Shown here: positions 16,034-24,304 of the stretch, piece after piece
How positions within the stretch are numbered: position 1 is the first letter of the stretch
How the letters are laid out: each line of letters opens with the position of its first letter
DNA from: Bauldia sp.
GTDB lineage: Bacteria; Pseudomonadota; Alphaproteobacteria; Rhizobiales; Kaistiaceae
Length of the DNA stretch: 37,327 nucleotides
Assembly (NCBI GenBank): GCA_022841545.1
Contig: JALHRF010000030.1
Coordinates: forward strand, 1-37,327
Reading direction: 5' to 3'
Program-made: the position numbers and the translations under genes
The notes under the pieces: generated by a model
The model's database searches: none
The model's input: the letters and a program-made list of their open reading frames with translations, nothing else
Told to the model about the DNA's origin: nothing

Positions 16034-17485
16034 TCAGGGCCCCTTGCTCATCTCCGTCGTCTCGCCCAGCGCCCGCGCGACCCTGAAGCCGACATTGTCC
16101 CTGGTGGAATCGGCCACGCGGCGGAGTCGAAAGGCGGTCCTCATGTTCTCGGGAGACGTGGTGTTCCAAGCGCCGCCCCGCACCACCCGCCAATTGCAGC
16201 CGGCGGGCGAGACGGCGGCGCCGTCAGCCGGGGCATCCCGATAAGACTCGGCGTAGCAATCCGCCACCCACTCCCAGACGTTGCCATGCATGTCGGAGAG
16301 CCCGAAGGGGCTGGCCGGATAAGACCCCACCTCCGCGGTCTTCTCGCCGCCGAAGTTTGCCTGGTCACGATGGATCGTGGCGCCAAAGGAATACGGCGTC
16401 GCTGTACCGGCGCGCGCCGCATATTCCCACTCCGCCTCGCTCAAGAGACGATACGACCGTCCGGTCTTCCGCGACAGCCATTCCGTATAGTCGTTCGCCA
16501 CCTCCCAGGAGACATCGACCACCGGGCGGCGGCCCCTCCCCCAGTGCTGGTCATCCGGCTCGTGGCCCGCGCAGCCGCCATCGGCGACGCACGCATCCCA
16601 CTCGTCGAACGTCACCTCAAACCGCCCGACCGCGAACGGCGCCGCGAGCTTCACCTCACGCTGCGGCTCCTCGTCGGCCTGGTGGCCGGTTTCGGACTTC
16701 GAAGAGCCCATCGTGAAGTTGCCGGCGGGAATCACCACCATTTCGGGACAGGCGTCGCAATCGCGGAACGTCGACCCCGGCTCCGACGGTGCGACCTCGA
16801 CTGGCGGCGCGACCGCCACCGGCGGCGCCGCTTCTTCTTGCCAGGGCCGGAGGGCGATGTTGAGCGCGTCGGCGTCCTCGGGCGTCAGCCAGCGCATCTC
16901 CTCCGGACCCGGCTCGTTGATGTACTCGATGGCGGCCGAAGTCAGGCCGAGGTCGCGGAGATAGCCGCCGACCACGGCGCTCCCCGCCGTGCTCGCCTCC
17001 GGGCGGTCGGGATCGCCGTGCCAGGGTGCATGGAATCCGATCCGCGCCTTGGGGGCCATGAAGCGTGGCCGTCCGGCAAGCCAGGCGAGCGCACAGGCGG
17101 AGGCGCAAACGCCCTCCTCGACGACCGTCGCCGCCTCCCGGAACCAGATCGCCCGGCCGATCTCGATGCCGGCATCGAGATTGCCGCCGCCGCTTTCGAG
17201 CGATACCAGCACATTGTCGGAGTCAGCGGCCAGCAGCGCGCGCCGGAAGTAACGATCGTCGTCGCTCTCGATGTCTCCCGAAAGGCGCACCACCGCGGTG
17301 TCCAGTCCGTCGATTTTCCGGCACTCGACGGTAATCCGCGCCCCGTCGCCGGCATACTCCCGTGGCGCGCAATCTCCTGACGGTGCTGTGTCCGCTTCCG
17401 CCGACTCGGCTCGACTGCCGATTGCCTGCATCGAGACAACGACAAGAGCCGAAATGGCGAAATAGGCTGCTGCATCCAACCGCAT
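16034..17485 (-). CDS. Exported fusion: ClpP-like (COG3904) domain plus SUMF1/FGE-like domain
   Basis: I use the ATG at 17485 (483 residues), because a signal peptide follows directly (hydrophobic residues 6-22, cleavage near SRA). The frame can be extended 21 codons to 17548. Residues about 60-200 resemble ClpP/crotonase-fold periplasmic proteins of COG3904: VVRLSGDIES, SLESGGGNLDAG, a candidate serine in CASAC (Ser129) and a candidate histidine in GFHAPW (His152). After a proline-rich linker (about 215-240), residues 247-475 form a SUMF1/formylglycine-generating-like domain, with MVVIPAGNFTMGSS, FEVTFDEWDAC, LLSEAEWEYAARAG, MHGNVWEWVADCY and VVRGGAWN. The two cysteines of true formylglycine enzymes are absent after RGGAWN. 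Function is unknown. The last 20 residues are charged. Confidence 0.75.
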   Translation of the reverse strand: MRLDAAAYFAISALVVVSMQAIGSRAESAEADTAPSGDCAPREYAGDGARITVECRKIDGLDTAVVRLSGDIESDDDRYFRRALLAADSDNVLVSLESGGGNLDAGIEIGRAIWFREAATVVEEGVCASACALAWLAGRPRFMAPKARIGFHAPWHGDPDRPEASTAGSAVVGGYLRDLGLTSAAIEYINEPGPEEMRWLTPEDADALNIALRPWQEEAAPPVAVAPPVEVAPSEPGSTFRDCDACPEMVVIPAGNFTMGSSKSETGHQADEEPQREVKLAAPFAVGRFEVTFDEWDACVADGGCAGHEPDDQHWGRGRRPVVDVSWEVANDYTEWLSRKTGRSYRLLSEAEWEYAARAGTATPYSFGATIHRDQANFGGEKTAEVGSYPASPFGLSDMHGNVWEWVADCYAESYRDAPADGAAVSPAGCNWRVVRGGAWNTTSPENMRTAFRLRRVADSTRDNVGFRVARALGETTEMSKGP

Positions 17486-17612
17486 GAGGCGTGGCGGCTC
17501 CCTCAGAGGATCATTGCAGCCTAACACGCCCGGAGATTGGCGAGTCAAAGGCGCCGCGACAAAGCCTCGCCTCGGCCCGACAGGGTCAACCCATCAAGTG
17601 CGGGGCGGCGGA

Positions 17613-18416
17613 CTACCGGAACAGGTTGAACGAGAGCTTCCGGCTGATGCCGACACCGACCATCCACTGGTTGGCATCGCCGTACTTGACGATGGGGCTG
17701 TCGCCCGCGTCGCCGATCAGGCGGTTCCAGGAACCCTTGACCTGGAGCCTGGTCTTGTTGTCGACCCAGTAGTTGATCTGGCCCGCGATTCCGACCGTCT
17801 TGAACCCGGCGTCGGGCTTGTAGGCGGTGAGAATGCCCTTCGAGGCTTCCTTTGGCGTCACGCCGAAATAGGTCTCCATGTAGCCGTCGGAGCCCCAGCT
17901 CGCGCGCGGCCCGAACGACACCTCGAATCGCTCGCCCATCGGCACGATGACGTCGGCGCCGAGTTCGCCGGTCTGCCCGCTATAGCCGTTGAAGCCCTGG
18001 CGGATGGTGGCGTAGGCCCGGAACCAGTCGTAGCGGAAGCCGCCGCCGAGGCCGGCTTCGAACGCCCAGTCGATGTCCTTGGTGCCCTTGAGGCTGTTGT
18101 CGTAGGACGGCTTGCGCTCGCCGACGATGTTGAGCGACGGATAGATGAAGATGCCCCGCACCTTCCGCTCGCTCTGGCCGATATAGGGGATGTAGAAGCG
18201 GCCCGCCTCGATGATCGGATAGGGGACGAACATGTAACTGCTGGCGCCGGGATACTGCGGAACCATTGCCCCGCCGACGCCGAGATTGAGGAGATACTGG
18301 GGTTCCGGCGAGACAAAACCCTGGGCGAAGGAGTCCTGCGCCGCAGCCGGGCCGGTTGCCAGCCCGAGCAATGCCGCAAGCGGCACAAGCCAACGAAAAG
18401 CCCTGCTCATTCCCAT
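17613..18416 (-). CDS. MipA/OmpV family outer-membrane protein
   Basis: The 267-residue protein has a signal peptide (residues 1-26, cleavage after AAA) and then alternating aromatic and polar strands typical of a beta-barrel. It ends in phenylalanine-arginine with aromatics before it (KLSFNLFR), near the usual terminal strand signal. Segments NLGVGGAMVPQYPGA, the GIFIYPSLNIVGERKP strand and the glycine-rich centre match the MipA/OmpV family, which includes a scaffold for murein-synthesising machinery and porin-like proteins. The cargo or partner cannot be told from sequence. It lies 127 bases upstream of the SUMF1 fusion gene on the same strand and is divergent from the SDR gene. Confidence 0.85.
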   Translation of the reverse strand: MGMSRAFRWLVPLAALLGLATGPAAAQDSFAQGFVSPEPQYLLNLGVGGAMVPQYPGASSYMFVPYPIIEAGRFYIPYIGQSERKVRGIFIYPSLNIVGERKPSYDNSLKGTKDIDWAFEAGLGGGFRYDWFRAYATIRQGFNGYSGQTGELGADVIVPMGERFEVSFGPRASWGSDGYMETYFGVTPKEASKGILTAYKPDAGFKTVGIAGQINYWVDNKTRLQVKGSWNRLIGDAGDSPIVKYGDANQWMVGVGISRKLSFNLFR

Positions 18417-18557
18417 CCCCCGAAGAAGCCCCCCACCGTTATAGGGCCACGCCGTTAGGAAATGCTATACGCGAGTTTCTATCGAATCGCCCGCGAAAAA
18501 TCGGCGGAAACCGAAAACGACGCGGGGTGTGGGGTTAGCGCTACAGGCGGAGGGGAC

Positions 18558-19322
18558 ATGAAATACGGCGCCATCTATCCGAGCCTCAAGGGACGCACGG
18601 TGCTGGTCACCGGCGGCGGCAGCGGCATCGGCGAATCGATCGTCGAGCATTTCGCCGCGCAGGGGGCGAAGGTCGGCTTCCTCGACATCAAGGAAAAGGA
18701 GTCGAAGGCGCTCGCAGCCCGCCTCAAGCGGAAGCGCCAGACCGTCCATTTCGAGCCCTGCGACCTGACCGACATCGCGGCGCTCAAGTCTGCGATCAAG
18801 GCGGTGCGCAAGGCGCTCGGGCCGATCACCATCCTCGTCAACAATGCCGCCCATGACGAGCGGCACACGCTCGAGGAGGTCACGCCCGAGTACTTCGACG
18901 AGCGGATCAGGGTCAACCTCAAGCACCAGTTCTTCACGATCCAGGAAGTCGTCCCGGATATGCGCCGCGCGAAGAACGGCGCCATCGTCAACATGGGCTC
19001 GACGTCGTGGATGGTCGCGTTCGGCGGCCTGCCGGTCTACACCGCCGCCAAGGCCGGCGTGATCGGGCTGACCCGCGGCCTCGCCCACGAACTCGGCAAG
19101 TCCAACATCCGCATCAACTCCGTGGCGCCGGGCTGGATCATGACCGAGCGACAGAAGTCGCTTTGGGTCACGCCCGAGGCGCTCCAGCAGCTCATGAAGG
19201 ACCAGTGCATTCAGCGCACCCTCGACCCGGCGGACATCGCCCGGGCGGTGCTGTTCTACGCTTCCGACGAGGCCTCCGCCTGCACCAACCAGAGCGTCGT
19301 GTTCGACGGCGGGTGGCTCTGA
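18558..19322 (+). CDS. Short-chain dehydrogenase/reductase (SDR)
   Basis: The 254-residue protein begins at ATG 18558, two bases after GGAGGGG; an upstream in-frame start would lie in the promoter region. It has the classical SDR marks: VLVTGGGSGIGES nucleotide loop (about residues 15-27), LDIKEKESKA after the second strand (Asp at its end favours NAD), LVNNAAHDE (about 93), the catalytic serine in GSTSWM (about 148) and YTAAKAG (about 161-167), and the late SVAPGWIMTERQ. The substrate is likely a sugar or hydroxy-acid, as in the rhamnose, fucose or gluconate-type dehydrogenases, but cannot be fixed. No neighbour on its strand shares an obvious pathway. Confidence 0.9.
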   Translation: MKYGAIYPSLKGRTVLVTGGGSGIGESIVEHFAAQGAKVGFLDIKEKESKALAARLKRKRQTVHFEPCDLTDIAALKSAIKAVRKALGPITILVNNAAHDERHTLEEVTPEYFDERIRVNLKHQFFTIQEVVPDMRRAKNGAIVNMGSTSWMVAFGGLPVYTAAKAGVIGLTRGLAHELGKSNIRINSVAPGWIMTERQKSLWVTPEALQQLMKDQCIQRTLDPADIARAVLFYASDEASACTNQSVVFDGGWL

Positions 19323-19448
19323 GTTTCGCCTTCCACGGATGGGCCGGCCGCACCGCGCGCCGGCCCTTCTTCCGCAGGCCGTAGCGCGGCCCCACCCCGA
19401 CGGGCTAGATTGACTCGTGTCGGCGCCGATCGTGGCGGGGAGACGAGA

Positions 19449-19952
19449 ATGGCGGACGAGACGACCGAGGGGTTGCCGGCCTGGCGCTTCAAGCTCGGAA
19501 TCCTCAGCTTCTTTCTGGCCTTCGCGCCGCATGTCGTCACCGGCATCCTGATGCTGTCCGGCGCCAACGCCCGGGCGATCGCGACGATGGCCGCGATCAG
19601 CTTCACCGTGAACAAGCTGATGCTGCTCCTCTCGGTCGTCCTCCTCGGCCGACCGGGCTTCAACGAGTTGAAGAAGCGGCTCGCCGCCGTGTTCCAGCGC
19701 TACCTCATGCCCGACGAGGTCGGCCCCTGGCGCTACCGCATCGGCCTCGTGATGTTCGTCGTTCCGCTGGTCTTCGCCTGGAAGGCGCCCTACGTGACCG
19801 AACTCATGCCGCTCCTCGGCCGGCATTCGACGACGGCCGCCATCATCACCGATGCAATCTTCGTCGCGAGCCTCTTCGTCCTCGGCGGCGGCTTCTGGGA
19901 CAAGATCCGGGCGCTGTCCGTGCGGAAGGCGAGCGCCGTCTTCCCGGATTGA
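19449..19952 (+). CDS. Small four-helix membrane protein of the transporter-suffix-domain type
   Basis: The 167-residue protein has four hydrophobic segments at about residues 15-37, 43-64, 94-112 and 128-148. A conserved-looking cytoplasmic loop (LGRPGFNELKKRLAAVF) lies between the second and third. The layout resembles small membrane proteins annotated as transporter suffix domain proteins, named for a domain also found at the end of some transporters. Function is unknown. The start is supported by GGGGAGA six bases upstream. It follows the SDR gene by 126 bases, so co-transcription is possible but not clear. Confidence 0.65.
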   Translation: MADETTEGLPAWRFKLGILSFFLAFAPHVVTGILMLSGANARAIATMAAISFTVNKLMLLLSVVLLGRPGFNELKKRLAAVFQRYLMPDEVGPWRYRIGLVMFVVPLVFAWKAPYVTELMPLLGRHSTTAAIITDAIFVASLFVLGGGFWDKIRALSVRKASAVFPD

Positions 19953-19971
19953 GTCTGGCAAATGCCGGACT
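19952..19971. terminator. Hairpin between convergent genes
   Basis: AGTCTGGC (19952-19959) pairs with GCCGGACT (19964-19971) over eight positions, one of them a G-U wobble, with the loop AAAT. It begins in the stop codon of the plus-strand gene and is followed by a T-containing stretch, GATCTTGATCTTG. It also lies 43 bases beyond the end of the convergent minus-strand gene, so it may end either transcript. Confidence 0.5.
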
Positions 19972-20013
19972 GATCTTGATCTTGCCACTCACCCGATGCC
20001 GTTGGTTCTCCGC

Positions 20014-21918
20014 CTACTGCTCACCGATGACGACGAGTTCGTCGAGTCCGTGGGGATCATCGAACTCCGGGCCCAGACCGTTGGGCATCGAAACGAAAAG
20101 GCTCCTGTCCAGGCAAGCGTCGAACTCCGCGATCACGGGGTTGGCACGGACGGGCGTATCGAGACCGAGAATGAATGCCGCGAGTTCGCGGCGCGAGATG
20201 TCGACGTGCGTTGCCGCTGGCGCTGCGGCCGTCGCCAGAACGACAACGCCGTTGCGCAGCTCCACCTGCCGCAGTTCGGCTTCTCCCTCGATCCTCAGCG
20301 TGAAGGCGACCCGTTTGTCCTCGGCCTTGCGCGGGTCGACCAGATAGCGGAGGAGCTCGAGGGTTGAATCGGCGGGCGCTGCTTCCAGATCCTCGACCGA
20401 GGGGGTTCCGAGCGCTGCGCGAATGACATCGAGCGACACGGGCTTGCCCACGGCAAGGAGTCGCCCTTCAATCTGAAGCGCTTCGGTTATGTACCAGCCG
20501 CGCGCATTGGCGGAGCTGGTCAATTGCCCGAGCGCGCGCGCAGCCCCCGCTCGGCTCTGTTGGGCGGAGGCATCCTTTGGATCGAGCCGGAGCAGCATCG
20601 AGGTCAGCCGCAGTGCCCATTGCCAGTTGTTGATGCCTCCCTGCTCAACAGCGGAGGCGGCTGCCCGCCGAACGGAGTCCGCTCCGCCCGACATTGCGAC
20701 GGTTCTTGCCGCCTCCTCGCGGAGCGACAACGGATTGATGTCGTAGACGTCGTGGCCGAACCAGCCGACGGTACCGCTGTAGACCTGCCGGACATGGCTC
20801 TCGACCTGACCGTAGGTTTCCCAGTCGCCGCGCTGGTGCTCGGGTAGGTAGACGTTTTCTGCCGCTTCGCGGCCGTCCAACCCGCGGGCGATCATCCGCA
20901 GGGTCTGATCGTGGATCAACCGCACCTGATCGGCGGAACGCTGGATCGCTGCCTTCACCGCATCGGCGCCGATGACCGCGGCGGCGTGGAGGTCGAGCAG
21001 GATCTCGGCGTCCCGCGACTCCATCCACCGGGTATCCTCGACGAAGGCAAGGGGCGAACGGAACGGTCCGCCGCGAAGACTGAAGACGTTGAAGATGAAG
21101 CCGGGGACCATGAAGTTGGAAATGAGGGTCCGGCGCCTTGGAAAATAGAAGCCGACGCTGTCGCTCGTGTCCGATCGGTTCGGCGCGACCTCCACCTCCT
21201 CGCCGGCGATCGTGAGGTTCATGATCTTGCCGTTTTCGAACAACCGGGTGGGCGGGCGATAGCTGGATTCCGCAATCAGCTTCTCCGGCATGAATCGCAT
21301 GGCATTCGGGAACGCGTCGGGGCCTTCCGCGGGGTGGAATACGCCGAACTGGGCGATCGCGCGGGTCCGGTAGAAGCCACTCTTGATGCTGACGCCGGTC
21401 GAGGCGGTCCGGTTGGCGTCGAGCCACTCGTGCCCCCAGATCTCCGTACCCTCGTCCATCCACGCATCCGTGCCGTCGGCATAGTGCCAATGGGTGAGAA
21501 GAATGGCGGCGACCTTGATCGGCTTCCCGACCGCCCTTTCGAGATGCTCGCGCATCTCGGCCGCGGCCCGGGTGGAGTCTCCCGTGTCGACGATGATCCA
21601 GCCGTCCGGGGCGTCGATCGCCATGCTGTGGCCGAGGGCCCAGCCGCTCAGCAGATAGACGCCGTCGGCAACACGAGCAGCCATCTTCTCGGTGGCGCCC
21701 AACCGGATATTGGCATCGATCGCCGCCTGGGTCGCCACCGCTCCGTTTGGCGCGGTGGCCGATTCAACCCGGAGAGAAGGGCTGTGCCAGGACGGCCCGT
21801 CCAACCCTGGAGTCGCCTCTTCGGCGCCAGCCTCGCCCCGAAACGCAACGCTACCCGCCGCGGCCAGAGCCACTCCAGCCGCCGGAATCCCTTCCAGGAA
21901 CCGTCGTCTCGTCGTCAT
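20014..21918 (-). CDS. Tat-exported alkylsulfatase-like MBL-fold protein with degenerate metal site
   Basis: The 634-residue protein starts with a Tat signal, TTRRRFLEG plus a hydrophobic stretch. It has the full alkylsulfatase layout: metallo-beta-lactamase domain (about residues 75-330), helical dimerisation region (about 340-490, with HVRQVYSGTVGWFGHDVYD) and a C-terminal SCP2-like domain (about 510-630). The zinc motif that should read HxHxDH is HWHYADG (in LLTHWHYADG, about 141-150). The region that should hold the next glutamate ligand reads SNFMVPGF, compared with MAENVTAT in the neighbour. It may therefore be inactive or bind different metals. It lies 95 bases downstream of the intact paralogue on the same strand. 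Confidence 0.75.
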   Translation of the reverse strand: MTTRRRFLEGIPAAGVALAAAGSVAFRGEAGAEEATPGLDGPSWHSPSLRVESATAPNGAVATQAAIDANIRLGATEKMAARVADGVYLLSGWALGHSMAIDAPDGWIIVDTGDSTRAAAEMREHLERAVGKPIKVAAILLTHWHYADGTDAWMDEGTEIWGHEWLDANRTASTGVSIKSGFYRTRAIAQFGVFHPAEGPDAFPNAMRFMPEKLIAESSYRPPTRLFENGKIMNLTIAGEEVEVAPNRSDTSDSVGFYFPRRRTLISNFMVPGFIFNVFSLRGGPFRSPLAFVEDTRWMESRDAEILLDLHAAAVIGADAVKAAIQRSADQVRLIHDQTLRMIARGLDGREAAENVYLPEHQRGDWETYGQVESHVRQVYSGTVGWFGHDVYDINPLSLREEAARTVAMSGGADSVRRAAASAVEQGGINNWQWALRLTSMLLRLDPKDASAQQSRAGAARALGQLTSSANARGWYITEALQIEGRLLAVGKPVSLDVIRAALGTPSVEDLEAAPADSTLELLRYLVDPRKAEDKRVAFTLRIEGEAELRQVELRNGVVVLATAAAPAATHVDISRRELAAFILGLDTPVRANPVIAEFDACLDRSLFVSMPNGLGPEFDDPHGLDELVVIGEQ

Positions 21919-22013
21919 GGTTCTCCTCCTCGAGCCGCTTGGCGGGCCCTTCTTTGCCGACAGAGAGGTGCGGTCGGCCCTGATCGGCCGCCCGCCCTTC
22001 AGTCCCGCAACGC

Positions 22014-24119
22014 CTACTCCGCGATGATCCGCTCCGGCACCGCCTGGTAGGGGTTGGCGTGCGCCACCTCGGTCAGCGCCTTGGTGCCGGGCATGATCTC
22101 GAAGCGCGGGTCGAAGTCGACCATCGCCGCGGCGAGCTTGCCGAGGACCGTGACATCGCCTTCGACCTTGGCGGTGCCCTCGGCGATCTGCGCCTCGAGC
22201 GTCTTCAGGCCCATCATGGTCTGCTCGAGGTCCGAGCGGTTGATGGTCAGCGTCAGGTCCGGGTTCGGCGCCTGGAATCCGGCGATGTTGGTCAGCGTCG
22301 CATTCTCGAGTTCGACGATGAACTTCTCGCCGTTGTCCGGCGTCACGAGGTTGATCGTGAACCGCAGGCCCTCGACCATGCGGCTGTCCATGCGAATGCC
22401 GAGGAAGTTGAGGAACAGCTCCGTCGACATTGCCCGGATCACGTCCGGGCTCGATGAATCGGCGGTCTCGCCCTGCGGAATGCCGGTACGGAGTTCGTAG
22501 GCGGCGGCAAGGAAGCTGTTCCGGAGCCCCGGATTCTCCTGCTGGTAGCCGATCTGCTCGAAGATGTCGGCGAGCAGGTCCCTGGCTGCGGCGTTGTCCG
22601 GCTCGGCCTCCACCAGCTTGTTCACGATCTCGGTCGCGAGCAGGTACTGGCCCGCGTCATGCAGTTCCCGGCCGCGGGCGAGGATCTTCTCCGAGCCGCC
22701 CATCATCTCGACGTAGAGCGGCGCCGAATCCTCAGGCGAAAGCGGGATCAGCGTCGCGGGATTGCAGTCCCAGAAGCCGAGATAGCGCTGGATGACGCCG
22801 CGGCTGTTGTGCTGCTGCGAGCCGTGATAGCCGCGGCAGTGCCACTTCTCGAGGATGCTCGGCGGCAGGGTGTAGATGTTGTGGATCTGGTTGATGGTCA
22901 CGCCCTGGTTGGCGAGGTGGAGCACCTGGTTGTTCATGTGCGCATAGAGGTCGCGCTGGTCGCGCAGCACCTCCTGGATGCGCGCGTTGCCCCAGCGCGG
23001 CCAGTGGTGCGAGGCGAACATCACCTCCGCCTCGAGGCCGAAGCGGTAGAGCGACTCGCTGATGTATTTCGACCAGCGCAGGGGATCGCGCACCTGAGCG
23101 CCGCGCAGCGTGTAGATGTTGTGGAGGGTAGCGGTGACGTTCTCCGCCATCCACAGCGCCTTGAGGTCCGGGATGTAGGTGTTCATCTCCCGCGGCGCCT
23201 CGGTGTTCGGCGTGTTCTGGAAAATCATCCGCACGCCGTCGACCTCGAACTCCTCGATCGCTTCCGAGACGGAGCGCGTCGGCGCGATCAGCCCCGGCGT
23301 TCCCGCCGACACGCCCTGTCCGAGGCCCTGGCCGACATATCCATGCGGGCTTGCCGGAAGGAGCAGGCCGTACTGGTAGAACAGCCGGCGGTTCATGGCG
23401 TTGCCGGCATAGACGTTTTCAGAGACGGTGAAGTCCATGAAGTCGGCCGGAGCGATGATCGGCACCTTGCCGGAGGCGATGTCCTCGTCCGTCAGCCCCA
23501 GCCCGCGCACGCCGCCCCAGTGGTCGCCATGGGTATGCGAGTAGATCACGGCCGAGACCGGCAGGCCCTCGCCGACATGCTCCTGGAACAGCTTCCAGGC
23601 GGCCCGGACCGGTTCGGCGGTGACCAGCGGGTCGAAGACGATCCAGCCGGTCTTGCCGCGGATGAAGGTGATGTCCGAAAGGTCGACGCCGCGCACCTGG
23701 TAGATGCCCGGGATGACCTCGTAGAGGCCGTAATTGTTGTTGAGGCGGGACTGGCGGAGCAGCGACGCATGGATGCTGTCGAAGTCCCGGTCCTCGTTGA
23801 GGAACTGGAAGCGCTCCATGTCCCAGGCGACGTGGCCGGCGTCGGCCATGATCTTGAGGTCGGGCATCGGCGCGATGAACCCGCGCGCGAGTTCCTCGAA
23901 GTCGCGCTGGTCGGCGAACGGGAGGGTTTCCTTCGCCCGCTGCAGCGCCTCGATGGTGAACTTCGACGGCGCCTTGCCCTTCGGATGGAAGTGTCCCTCG
24001 AGCGGGGCCGCGGCCTCCTGGGCCAATGCGGGGCTCTCGCCAAGGAACACGTTCCCGGCGACGGCGAAGGCCGCACCGGCGGCCGGCAGTGTTCCAATGA
24101 ATTCGCGTCTGGTCGGCAC
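22014..24119 (-). CDS. Tat-exported alkyl sulfatase (SdsA1/BDS1-like)
   Basis: The start is taken as GTG 24119 (701 residues): GGGAGA lies before it and the Tat motif TRREFIGTL follows at once; the longer ATG frame adds 29 residues ahead of the signal. The MBL domain has the complete site: YSHTHGDHWGG (about 207-217), a glutamate in TPNTEAPREM (about 305), MAENV (about 325) and ASHHWPRWG (about 373). A helical dimerisation region (RGYHGSQQHNSRGVIQRYLG and after) and a C-terminal SCP2-like domain (LTINRSDLEQTM) follow, as in SdsA1, which releases sulfate from primary alkyl sulfates such as dodecyl sulfate. Export to the periplasm with folded metal centre fits Tat. It is divergent from a Crp/Fnr regulator, which may control it. 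Confidence 0.88.
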   Translation of the reverse strand: MPTRREFIGTLPAAGAAFAVAGNVFLGESPALAQEAAAPLEGHFHPKGKAPSKFTIEALQRAKETLPFADQRDFEELARGFIAPMPDLKIMADAGHVAWDMERFQFLNEDRDFDSIHASLLRQSRLNNNYGLYEVIPGIYQVRGVDLSDITFIRGKTGWIVFDPLVTAEPVRAAWKLFQEHVGEGLPVSAVIYSHTHGDHWGGVRGLGLTDEDIASGKVPIIAPADFMDFTVSENVYAGNAMNRRLFYQYGLLLPASPHGYVGQGLGQGVSAGTPGLIAPTRSVSEAIEEFEVDGVRMIFQNTPNTEAPREMNTYIPDLKALWMAENVTATLHNIYTLRGAQVRDPLRWSKYISESLYRFGLEAEVMFASHHWPRWGNARIQEVLRDQRDLYAHMNNQVLHLANQGVTINQIHNIYTLPPSILEKWHCRGYHGSQQHNSRGVIQRYLGFWDCNPATLIPLSPEDSAPLYVEMMGGSEKILARGRELHDAGQYLLATEIVNKLVEAEPDNAAARDLLADIFEQIGYQQENPGLRNSFLAAAYELRTGIPQGETADSSSPDVIRAMSTELFLNFLGIRMDSRMVEGLRFTINLVTPDNGEKFIVELENATLTNIAGFQAPNPDLTLTINRSDLEQTMMGLKTLEAQIAEGTAKVEGDVTVLGKLAAAMVDFDPRFEIMPGTKALTEVAHANPYQAVPERIIAE

Positions 24120-24194
24120 TTGACTTCTCCCATGAACGGTTGCGGGCGGTGCATGCGCTCCGGCCCCGTGGCACTGATCCCAGGCCCCCGCTGT

Positions 24195-24220
24195 TCGGCC
24201 GGACATTACTGCCCGGCCGA
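24195..24220. promoter_or_regulatory. Inverted repeat between the alkyl sulfatase and the Crp/Fnr gene
   Basis: TCGGCCGG (24195-24202) and CCGGCCGA (24213-24220) are perfect inverted repeats of eight bases with ten between. The element lies about midway between the two divergent starts and could be an operator for the adjacent regulator or another protein. In DNA this GC-rich a chance repeat is also possible. Confidence 0.3.
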
Positions 24221-24304
24221 TGTGCCCTTTGATTGATTTGGCGCAATTCGCCGTATCTGCGATGGTCGCATTTCAACAGTCGTGCCCGGATCGTCCGAAC
24301 CGCC

